Under the pieces are notes generated by a model, which had not been told where the DNA came from, made no database searches, and saw nothing but the letters and a program-made list of their open reading frames with translations. A stretch of DNA of 64,000 nt from Coix lacryma-jobi var. lacryma-jobi (Eukaryota > Streptophyta > Magnoliopsida > Poales > Poaceae), in assembly GCA_009763385.1 (NCBI GenBank), contig CM019822.1:6728127-6792126 (forward strand), given 5' to 3'. The first letter of the stretch is position 1; each line of letters begins with the position of its first letter. The translations under genes and the position numbers were made by a program. Of the stretch, positions 11,275 to 21,225 are shown piece by piece.

Positions 11275-12117
11275 ATGTCCCGTCACCACCACCACTTCGC
11301 CGCCGCCGCCATAGCCGCCGTGCTCTTCCTCGCCACGCCGCATCCTTGCGCTGCCGACCCTAACGACGAGCGCTGCCTGTCCCACCTCCACCAGTCCCTC
11401 TCCGACGCCTCCGCGGGCGGGCTCAACTGGACCAAGGCGGCGATCTCGGCGCCGTGCGACGGCTTCTTCTCGCACCTCCAGGGCGTGACCTGCAACAACG
11501 GGCGCGTGTACAAGCTAGCCCTCCCGGAGCTCTCGCTCGGGGGCACCATCCCGCCGGAGCTCGCCAACTGCACCAACCTCCAGTCGCTCGACCTCTCCGC
11601 GAACGCGCTGTCGGGCGCCATCCCGACGGAGCTCTCCGCGCTGCTCAACCTCGCCGTGCTCAACCTCTCCGCGAACGCGCTCTCCGGCGCCATCCCGCGG
11701 GAGCTCGCCGGCTGCGCCTACCTCAACGTCATAGATCTCCATGGCAACCAGCTGTCCGGCCCCATCCCCGACGAGCTCGGCCTCCTCGTCCGCCTCTCCA
11801 CCTTCGACGTCTCCTACAACCGCCTCTCGGGCCCCATCCCCGTCCTCCTCGCCAACCGCACGGCAGCCGTCGGGACGGCCAGGTTCAATGCCAGCTCCTT
11901 CGTAGGGAACAAGGGCCTGTACGGGTACCCGCTGCCGCCGATGCGGGCGCGGGGCCTCTCCGTGCTCGCCATCGTCGGCATCGGCCTGGGCAGCGGGCTG
12001 CTCAGCCTTGTGCTCAGCTTCTCCGCCGTGTGCCTGTGGCTTCGCGCCACGGACCGGACCGCAACCACCACCCCTGGCGAGGAGGGCAAGATCTCGCAGC
12101 TCATGCCGGATTACTGA
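11275..12117 (+). CDS. RLP44: Receptor-like protein 44 (RLP44) orthologue
   Basis: A single-exon gene of 280 residues. The ATG at 11275 is preferred over the in-frame ATG at 11215 because it places a hydrophobic signal peptide at the N-terminus (about 1-27) just before DPNDERC, the mature start of the family. A capping segment with paired cysteines (CNNGRVYKLALPELSLGG) leads into about four leucine-rich repeats (100-196, NLQSLDLSAN and similar). Then come RFNASSFVGNKGLYGYPL, one membrane helix (about 229-256) and a short tail ending GKISQLMPDY. Collinear match, including the exact tail, supports RLP44. Arabidopsis RLP44 sits in the plasma membrane, has no kinase, and links pectin status to brassinosteroid signalling through BRI1/BAK1. 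N-glycosylation sequons (NWT, NCT, NRT, NAS) fit an extracellular domain. Confidence 0.93.
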   Translation: MSRHHHHFAAAAIAAVLFLATPHPCAADPNDERCLSHLHQSLSDASAGGLNWTKAAISAPCDGFFSHLQGVTCNNGRVYKLALPELSLGGTIPPELANCTNLQSLDLSANALSGAIPTELSALLNLAVLNLSANALSGAIPRELAGCAYLNVIDLHGNQLSGPIPDELGLLVRLSTFDVSYNRLSGPIPVLLANRTAAVGTARFNASSFVGNKGLYGYPLPPMRARGLSVLAIVGIGLGSGLLSLVLSFSAVCLWLRATDRTATTTPGEEGKISQLMPDY

Positions 12118-13283
12118 ATCCATCAAGGTTGCATCTTTGGTTGGACATATAATTCCTCGTAATTGAACTGCATGAACCCGAGAGTTGGATTCTGGAACGG
12201 GATCCCAGGAGCATGGTTGTGTCTGTAGTGGATCTTCTAATCTAATTGGAGACCGAAATTGCTGTAGTTTTTAATAACTAATGATTTTTTTTTCTGGTTG
12301 TGGTTTGCCTTTTTTTGTTGTTGCTTTTATTTACTGTTTGCCAGAGTGACAATTGGACTTGTGCTGAGGAATATTTGTCTGTAACAGCTAGTCTTGCTCC
12401 CTCCGAATGCAGAGCTAGTTCGATCCTTTACTCTTTTCTAGTATTTCTATCTTATAATCTATTTCTAATACTACGTATTAAACTAATTCTGTCATTAGGT
12501 TAGGTTAGACCAGCCCCGTTACATAGGCCTAACCGCCTAAGTATAGTCGTTATTTATGGACCTTCCTGAACCTCCTTGTGTATAAGAAAGAGAAGAAGCG
12601 TGATGGTGGATTTTTCTTTATTAGAAAATCAAAAGGCAATCAATCATCCCCAGACAAAGTGCTTCCGGAGGGAAATGCTGTTAGCAACTTCGTCAACTAT
12701 TTCTGTCAGTAACAACCGTTCACAATTTTGGTCATGATGCTAACTGCAATTTCCATTGCAGCTATTATGGTGAACGACTATTTTAAATGCTCAATGCCAT
12801 GATACTAACTGCAATTTTCATTGCATCGTTATGATTAACAAAGTACACCTAAATATAATGTTGAAAAAAAGTGGTCTATATTTCAGGAGGATTTATACCA
12901 GGCACAATATGCAAGGAACCCGAAGGGAAACGAGCATAACAACAATCAAAGAATAGAAGTTGGATTGTCTCATGTCTACTACAAAAACAACATGTTTGAC
13001 TTCCAATTCCAGTGTCTTCTACCTAGGTTAAGCTTACTCTTTTAGTAGAAACCATAAATAAATAAATAAATAAGACCACCTAGTTTAAGCAGCCTTTTTT
13101 TCTCCCTATTCCCAAAGTGCAATAATTACATGCTTCAACACATTTTGATAGGGGTATAAATATAATTTCTCTATTGACATTTTATTCCCAAATAATTTAG
13201 AGGTGCATTTATTTTGGAGTTTTGGATCGGAAGTATCCATACCCGTTTGCTGCAAGAGCATTAAACAAATTGATTGCACCATA
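12118..13283. other. 3' flank of the RLP44-like gene, no further gene
   Basis: The first 200-400 bp should be 3' untranslated region. The remainder is AT-rich, with a short AAAT microsatellite near 13056-13073, and no coding signal. Confidence 0.4.
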
Positions 13284-13542
13284 CTCCCTCCGTATCGCAT
13301 TTAGATGACGTTTAGGACAGCGACACGGTCTTCAAAGTACAACTTTGACCACTTGTATTTTTTAAAATATTTATAGTAAAATGATATATGTATACTTTTA
13401 TGAAAGTATTTTTCAAGACAAATTTATTTATATAATTTTAATATCTCTAAACTCAATGATTTAAAAGTTATTCATGATTTATATTGTCAATGTTTGACTC
13501 AAACCTTGTCCAAAATGTAATCTAAAAGCGATACGGAGGGAG
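13284..13542. mobile_element. Stowaway-like MITE, 259 bp
   Basis: The ends ctccctccgtatcgcattta and taaaagcgatacggagggag are inverted repeats of the Stowaway (Tc1/mariner) type. TA precedes the left end; the right flank is CA, so the target duplication has one change. Another copy of the same length and family is the inner element at 19946-20204. Confidence 0.85.
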
Positions 13543-14060
13543 CATGACTCTGTCTCTGTATATCCTGGGCCTTGCAGACAATGCTACCTTGGGTGAGGTA
13601 AACAAGTACTACTCCGTACTACGTAGTACGCCCGCAGTAGCAGCAAACCGTCCAGCCCAGTAGTTTGGTTGTGTAGGCTATGGGATGGGCCGTGATTAGT
13701 TCTCGAAATTCCCTGGGCCTGGTTAGCCAGCAGGAGCAGGCCGGTGGCCGCATGGGTACCGCGAGCCCAGTAGTTCTTTGGTTTGTCATGCTCATGCACG
13801 CTTTGAGTATGCCAAAATCCCAAAACTACAGAGTATAACTGCTGCCGAGCTCGACATGTACCGCGCCAGCTAGGCATAATAATAATAAAAAGAAATTACA
13901 TTTTCGTTATGAAGCAACAGAACCTAAGGACAACTTCTGCATCAAGTGAACCAGCCATCCAAACACTAAAAACGAGCGTCACATGAGCCAAGCAGAGGCA
14001 GATTCATGAAACCAATCACTCCCTATGTCTATGTGTACGTACTAGTACTACGTACGTGTA
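13543..14060. other. Intergenic between two MITEs
   Basis: No gene or RNA signal was seen in this 0.5-kb stretch. Confidence 0.35.
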
Positions 14061-14445
14061 GGGGCTGATTGGTTGCGGGCAGCAGCTCATCCTTGTACCA
14101 CTTACCTGTGTCGTTCCGTTCGCCCTTCGTGTTTGGTTGCTCTAGGTGTATCTTTCCCCTGCTTCCTCTCATACATCTGAGGCCGTCATGATACAGGCAT
14201 TCCATACGAAGAAAATGAGCTTCCCTCTCCATACAGGACGACTTGATTCATTCAGGATGCACGGACCCATATGTCAGACACCCAGAACTTTGATCGATAC
14301 ATGCAACCAAACACGATCCCGTTTCATACTGGATCAATAAAAAAATAACCAAACACAATCACATGTACGAGCTCAACCCAGATCATTTGATCCTGTATAG
14401 TCTGATCATCCTGGATAAAAATATCTTGTGCAACCAATCACACCC
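14061..14445. mobile_element. MITE, 385 bp, GTA target duplication
   Basis: The ends ggggctgattggttgc and gcaaccaatcacaccc are inverted with two mismatches, flanked on both sides by GTA. A three-base duplication suggests PIF/Harbinger, though GTA is not the usual TWA target. Confidence 0.7.
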
Positions 14446-15137
14446 GTAGAGTGTAGACAACAACAGGAAGCAGCCGGGCAGATGACCGAGAAGTTGATAA
14501 TTGAGGTCTGAGGACATGCCATAATAGCGAGCAGTCAAATTAGAAAGCCTTCGTAGGGTGCCAAGTAAAAACGTGTGGTATTTCGACTTTGCTACTCTAC
14601 GCGCTGATCAAAGTATTTTAACTTTAATCTTAATCTTATCTTAACTTTTATTTTAACTCTTTTACTAAAAGAGTCAAATGACATCGTCTGATTACCCTGC
14701 CTATCGCTTCGCTCCTCCTCACCCGGCGATCTTCCATGCGCCTCGCGTAACCACCGCCCGGCCACGACCCGGAGGTCGTCGTGCCATCGGCCAAGAGCTC
14801 ACCGCTCTCTCCCGTCGCGACGCACATCGCCCCTCCCGGTGCTATCGACCCCCTCGACCTCCTCCGCTCCCCGCTTCCTCCAATCCCCTCGATCCGGTGC
14901 TGCCTCCACCCCTGCTCCCAGCCTCCCCAAGTAGGCGTCATCTGCCTCTAGCGTGACGCAGAGATCGCCAGACACCGACGCTGCCCAAGTCCACCACCGC
15001 CGTCGATGCCCACCCCCGGTTCGGTGTCTTCCTGACCCCCCCTCGTCCTCCTCAAGTTTTGCGGCCTCGACCGGCATGAGGCGAGGTCAGCGACGCCCGC
15101 AGTTGCATCCTCGCCGGAGCTGGGCTGGGGTGTTGTC

Positions 15138-16163
15138 GTGCGTGGCACTGCCATTGCGAGAAGGACGAGGCCTCTCCTCCTCTTCCTCCAGTACCTCGGT
15201 TCGTCGGCATCCCCGCCGTCTCTGTGCGCACAGATCCACATGTTCATGCAGGCCGAGCCTGACTTGTGGTATGTGTTCCAGTTTGGCGGCGAGCTGGAGT
15301 GCGGGCCCGACCAGGTGCCTGGAGGAGCTGCCGGCGGAGGGCAGCCGGTCTTCACCTGCCAGTTGAACTTGAACACCGGCTGGAGGGTAACCAGGAGCCC
15401 AAAATGGATTTTTTATTTTATAATATAATCGATTTGGTTGGCCTGGACTCTAGAGTAAGGCCGGATCACTACTTTGTTTGTGCAGGTGGAAAGCACAAGA
15501 TCGATTTGTTATCAGCCAGGAGTGCTTGGTGTTCTTGGTTCCTAATAAAGTGCTTCCTGTGTATCAGGTACCAACACAAGGTGATCCTTCCGACATTCAA
15601 GATTTCAAACTTTTGCCAATTTGTTTGGTTGTTGTCTGTTGTCAGATAAGGCCTCCTAATATCCGAAGAAAACACCTGCAACACATATTTTACCTGTATT
15701 TTTAAAGTGCCTACTGCAACTTTACTATCATGCTATTATCACAGTTTAGAGATGCTTAGATTTCTTTATTTAAAAAAGGAAAAAAGAATAGCTTTGCATT
15801 ATGTAAGTTTGCTTCGTCATATTTCAGGTCATGATGAATAACTAGGCCATGATATTTGCTTCACATAGTAAGGATTGTCTTTCTCAAGCCACAAAGATAA
15901 ATTTTGTATGCCATGGACACATGTTGCTGCTAAACTAGAAAGTTACTCGGAGCTAGAGAAAGTTCATATCCTAATTAGAAGGAAATGCATAGGATTCAAC
16001 CAATCTTCTTTTTTACCACTTCTTCCTTGCAAATAGTGTTCAGTCTTACCATTAGATATCTATGTGCAGTAGTAGTCTGCGGGTTGGCCGGACGAGCTAT
16101 AGCGCATGGATGGCTGATGGAGCTCAACATCCTGCCTCGCAGAACCTCAGTATTGATGGACTG
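15138..16163 (+). pseudogene. Exon-like segments of an unidentified gene, frame uncertain
   Basis: A GC-rich block ending near 15387 has a frame containing DLWYVFQFGGELECGPDQ and stops at a possible donor (gg/gtaacc). Two further segments have good splice borders: 15486-15567 (after tgcag, before gtacc; one frame reads FVISQECLVFLVPNKVLPVY) and 16070-16163 (after gtgcag, before gtcagt). The best-looking frame of each does not join in phase with the next. I recognise no family. It could be a decayed gene, fragments captured by a transposon, or a real gene with exons I missed. Confidence 0.2.
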
Positions 16164-17272
16164 GTCAGTGCTTTCAAACCCTGCAGATATCAGAGTTATG
16201 GGATATGCTGGGCTGTTTTGATGTTTACATTTTATTTTCATATCCAAATTGTAGTTACATCCTCTGTAATTAGGGGGAATATTTTTAATTATCTGGTCAA
16301 GTATCATCCATAAGTTTTGTTATAATTAACAAGTTGTGAGAATAGATCATCAGTGAAATATAGACGCCACACTTTGGTTGGAAAAGTTAAATTAATCTGA
16401 TGAAACATTTATATGTGCTAGACAGATGGTTGGGATTCTGTTCAGCTAGGCCCTTTGGGCTATTGGGTTTTGATGTAAGCATTTTTACATCAGTATTCAA
16501 TCATTCTGCATAATACATCCCTACCTGACTGAGAAGATTAGCTGTTTTAATTTCACAAAGTTTACTGTTTTTATGCAATGCCTTGTATCTTGCCATCTTG
16601 TCCCCCAAAATTCCATGCAGGTCATTGATGACTGATGGTATGCCCTCTCAACAATATGGTAAGATTAAGTACAAGTTATTTTGCTCTGTCCTTTGATCGG
16701 TAGGTTTAATAACTTCAGATTTGTGGATTTCTTAGCCTATATAAAATTTCAGTGGATCATTCATGCTTCTGGAGTTTTATCATGGTATTTTTTCTCCCTT
16801 GCTGCATAATTAGGAGAATTGAATGAAATGCCTTTGGTTTGCCATCTCTTGCATTGGATGCATCTTTCCGTTAGAAAATTATGTACACTTTGATAGGCTC
16901 ACTCACTGTTGTGTCCAGGGCTGACTGAAGCTGTGCAGTAGCAGGCCCGACACATTGAGGGAATTACCATACTGTTTTTTCCCTGTGTAACATGTGTTAG
17001 CAAGGTTGATCTCATTACTGCTGGCCCTGAAATGATTGAACTAACATAATAGAGCTTTCTGACACAACATGTTGGTCTTTGGTTAAACTTCCATGTGCTT
17101 CCATATCATTTGTTGATGTCAAATTTTTTTCAATGACATCTGTTAGTAAAGGCTACCTATTTCCTAGGTTTTTTGTTGTAATTTATTTAAGCTTGATATC
17201 GAATGTTCAGATACTTCACACATTAATTTTTATTAGCTATCTTTTTCCATCTGACTGTCCCTGTAACTATTA
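16164..17272. other. AT-rich intergenic or intronic DNA
   Basis: No ORF of note. If the exon-like segments upstream are real this could be their introns and 3' region, but no conserved exon is visible. Confidence 0.3.
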
Positions 17273-17548
17273 GGTGCCGTTTGGTTCAATAACACAAACA
17301 CAAATGTGAACGGTCATAGGTGGCGAGCGGACCTGAAACAATGCAAGCGTTTATGGTTTTTATTTGGTTCACTGTGCTAGATTTCATGCGATCGTTTACT
17401 GTCTAAATTAGGTGTAATCAGTTTATTTAAGCGCGGGATCCGATCCCCTGCTATCCAATCCCGTCACAGGCGAAACAAACAGAAAGTAGCGCTATTTGCT
17501 CACGGTGTGATCAAGTCACTCTGAAAAATACTTGAACCAAACAACATC
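17273..17548. mobile_element. Tourist-like MITE, 276 bp, TTA target duplication
   Basis: The left end ggtgccgtttggttc pairs with the right end gaaccaaacaacatc with three mismatches. TTA lies on both sides (17270-17272 and 17549-17551), as expected for PIF/Harbinger. Confidence 0.8.
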
Positions 17549-18057
17549 TTAGATGTAGTAATATAGGGTATGAATCTTCTGAGAATGTTTTTTTTCTAAT
17601 CACTGATGTGGAGTTATCTTATTGTATTTAATGTACTGAAAGTAGTAGTACTTCGGCTTATCGGCCATACTTCGACTTATTCTCTCTCATAGAACACTGC
17701 TGAAACAACCGAAATTAGCCGTAAAAACGACCAGTCGGACAACACAGAGTTTTATAGAAAGTGTGAAGCTTGAACTTGGGATGATAGCTCCGGTGTTTGA
17801 AACTTATGGAGTTTAGACATTTTCAATGGATCAAACATGAGAATAGTTTTATAGAATATTGAAATGTTTTTCAATTGGAAACGATTTGTTAGGCTTGGTT
17901 ACACATAATAACAGTTTTACCTTTGCCATCACCACTCATCTAGAGTTGTTGAAAAATGAATAGCTCGTAATAGATTTTTTTCAGAAAAACAGCACTGACA
18001 TAAGAAATCTCGTATCAGAAACTATTATAAAAGTAGTCAAATATATATAACTGTTGT

Positions 18058-18086
18058 CCCGTCGCAACGCACGGGCACTTAACTAG
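18058..18086 (+). mobile_element. Helitron 3' terminus
   Basis: A hairpin with stem cccgt/acggg and loop cgcaacgc (18058-18075) is followed after seven bases by CTAG at 18083-18086 and then T. This is the standard 3' end of plant Helitrons (hairpin, short spacer, CTRR, insertion before T). The Helitron body must lie to the left, but I could not place its 5' TC end, so its length is unknown. No Rep/helicase coding sequence is visible nearby, so it is non-autonomous or truncated. Confidence 0.7.
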
Positions 18087-19798
18087 TTAAATTTATAGAA
18101 AATACGTATAACATTTATATCTCTAAATAAGTTAACTAAAAGTATTTTCAAAGATCTGTCCGACGATACTAATTATGTTTCATAAATATTAATATTTTGT
18201 TACATACATCTGGTCAAACATGAAGATTGTGAAGATAGTTGACTATTTAGAAACTCTTTGATGACAATCTAATTGCGTCCAATGTCAAAGCTGGCATTGG
18301 ACGCGATCTTCTCAAACGGTGGATAGGGCTCGTCCCGAAGGCATAGATGCAATGCCATCTTCTAGGTCGCATCGTTGCGTCGGTTTTGATTGATTTCCAT
18401 TTATATAATATCAAAACTGAGGTCTTTATTAGGATGGTCTAGCTACTTGACTATTTTAAGTCAATCTCTTTTGACCCTCGATATGAACAGGTTTCCGTAT
18501 GTTTAAATTTTCGGTGTCCGTGTATCCCAACCTTGTTTCTCAATCCAGACCTGTTGCCGCGGCAACGATTTATGTCTATTTACAAATAGAAACGACAGAA
18601 GGGATATCTGAGCTGTTTTTGTCCGTTTTCAATTTTTCATTAATATTGCTGTCCCTCGCGCTGGGCGAGCGCGCGTCGCCTGCGTGCGATCCGCCGTCGG
18701 CACTGTTCCAGATGGCACACTCGTTCGGTCGGCTGCTACGCACAAGAGAACAAGATTAGCAGCTCGTTCGGCGAGGCAATTATTAGGCCACTGGAATCCA
18801 AATTATTTCTCCCGATACCGATAGATATCACATGATAAAGATATCATGAGTATACTAGTATACTGTACGTGTACTGACGCCCGACAAAAGGGGCTCCACT
18901 CACTCACTCTTGGTGCGGTGGTGAACTCGCCGGCCGCGAAATATGCATGAACCGGACGCACGGCCACGAGCATCAAATTGGTCTGTGCCGGGGCTAAACG
19001 GTGGTTGTGACTATTCTGAACCTGTGACGACCCTTTTCGTCATGAAAACGATGCCAGCATGCATGTACTGCACTGGATGTACTGTACTCCGTATTGCGGT
19101 TGCAGACAGGGAGAGCTTTGCTTGCATCCGCGGAAGCTTCAATTGGGTTCCAAATGGACTTGCATATAAATTAATTAAACGATGAATTTTCTTTTCGCCC
19201 TGCAAGTGCAACTGCAAGCCCCTGTAAAAACGTTTGTAGGGAAAATGACAGTTTGAAAGAAGGAGTGGAGAATCCCGAGGCAATTAAACTCCCGCATTAC
19301 TGCTCGTCGTCATCAGCAGGGACAATTAAGGTGGATGCGCTCGGGCAGCCGCAGACCCACAAAGCAAGCAGGGGGGCCGGCCTCCGGGTCCCGGGCATCG
19401 AGACCCCATGGGCTGATGGGCGGGGTCCGGGTGGCACCCGAGGCGAGAACAGAAGACTTTGGAAGGTGAATGGAATGGATCAATATCGGCCTCGGTTCCG
19501 GCCTCCGGGCCCGTCGGACCCATCTTTGCCGGGCGCACGAGTTCTGAGAGCGCGTCCTGTTTGCGCAACAGTGTAGTAGTACACCTCCTGCCTCTCTTCC
19601 AATGTCAAACACCCCTATAATCCGTGCATAGAGACGCTAGCTGAGCTGGCTGGCCTCCGTTTATTATTGAGCTAATGCTGCCTGGCCATGGTGTCATGGT
19701 GATGGCACTTGCACTTCCAGTCCAGCCCAGGTTGCACGGGGCACTGGCAGTGGCAGCACGATTTCAGATAAGCTTTGGCTGATGAGTACTCCCTCCAT
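18087..19798. other. Intergenic, no gene recognised
   Basis: AT-rich DNA with GC-rich patches near 18650-18720 and 19310-19560. Short ORFs overlap on both strands in the patches, with no recognisable protein. Confidence 0.35.
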
Positions 19799-20296
19799 AT
19801 TGGAAAAAAAATGACGTTTTGAACAAGGTTTGGATCAAACATTGGGAATATAAATCATAAATAACTTTTAAATTATTGAGTTTAGAGATGTAAAAATCAT
19901 ATAAATAAATTTGTCTTGAAAAGTACTTTCATAAAAATATACATACTCCCCCCGTGTCTATTTTAGAGTTCGTTTTGGACAGCGACACGGTCTTCAAAGC
20001 ATAACTTTGACCACTTATTTCTTTAAAAATATTTGTTATAAAGTGGTATATATATACTTTTATGAAAGTACTTTTCAAGATAAATTTATTTATATGATTT
20101 TTACATTTCTAAACTCAATAATTTAAAAGTTATTCATGATTTATATTCTCAATGTTTGACCGAAACCTTTTCCAAAACGAACTCTATTTGTGATACGGAG
20201 GGAGTATACCACTTTCTAATAAATATTTTTTAAAAAACAAGTGGTCAAAGTGATGTTTTGGAGACCGTGTCGATGTCTGAAAAGTCATCTTTTACA
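19799..20296. mobile_element. Stowaway-like MITE (outer copy) split by a related MITE
   Basis: The left part starts ctccctccatattgg at 19799 and runs to 19945. Its sequence is the reverse complement of the right half of the 13284 copy (for example aataacttttaaattattga against tcaatgatttaaaagttatt). After the inner element, sequence resumes at 20205 with accactttctaataaatat and ends near aagtcatctttt. The right terminal repeat is degraded, so the end near 20296 is approximate. Confidence 0.7.
19946..20204. mobile_element. Stowaway-like MITE (inner copy), 259 bp, TA duplication
   Basis: The ends ctccccccgtgtcta and tgatacggagggag are flanked by TA on both sides (19944-19945 and 20205-20206). 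Length and sequence match the 13284-13542 copy. It has inserted into an older relative lying in the opposite orientation. Confidence 0.85.
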
Positions 20297-21220
20297 CTTT
20301 GACCGTGCGTCAGCGAAAGCTGGAATCTGGGAATGGTGGTCGGCTCCTGCTTGCATAAAAGTTTTCATCCTATCACATTGAATATTTGACACATATATGA
20401 AATATTAAATATAGATAAAAAATAATTTCACATATTGCGAGTAATTCATTAGATGATTTTTTGAACCTAATTAATCTAGGTTTTGACAATGTGATACTAC
20501 ATTAAACATTAAATGACTATAGATTAATGGCTGACCTGCTGTGCGGCAAGCTTTTGCCCCTGTCCAGACAGCAGAATGCAGAGTACTGTACTCCTATCGG
20601 CTATCACGGTCACGGGGTAGCATTGCATCAGCAGCGGCTGGCTTGGGCGCTTGGCCTGGCTTGGCCATGCAGCTTGCCAGCTCCGCCTGCGTGTATTTTG
20701 CTGCACGAGCAGCGAATAGATCGGGCACTTTTGGGGCCTGCCGCAGCAAAAGGTTTCCCGAATCTGGCCAAGTCAAATCACTGGTGGCACAAGCAATCAC
20801 CATCGCCGTCAGTCGGTCAAGCATGTCCGGACCCACAAAGAAGCATCTGGATTTGAAAGCCGCGCCTCGGGATTGGGACCGTCGGTTCCCTGCCCCAGTA
20901 GGATCTGTCTAAGGGTCAAAGGGTCAACCGGTTGTTTTTCTTACTCCTATCAACTGAATTTTTTTTCATGTAATTACACCGTCTTTTAGTTATTTTTATA
21001 GTGTCTTATTACTATACTTACTGTGATTTCTTCGGTGTAAATTATTAGATCAAGTGATGTAATTTTGAGAGAACACAACTACTATTACTGTAGTAGACTA
21101 CAAATCTCAAACACGTATATACCAGATTTTTCAAAATAAATTACAAATTATTTCTATGAATTTCAGATATCAAATAATATATATCAAATTGTTCACAAAT
21201 TTTACAAAAAATGCAAATGG
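20297..21220. other. Intergenic, no gene recognised
   Basis: AT-rich DNA with one GC-rich block around 20530-20910, open in several frames but without a known protein. The chromovirus target site follows directly. Confidence 0.35.
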
Positions 21221-21225
21221 TGGGG

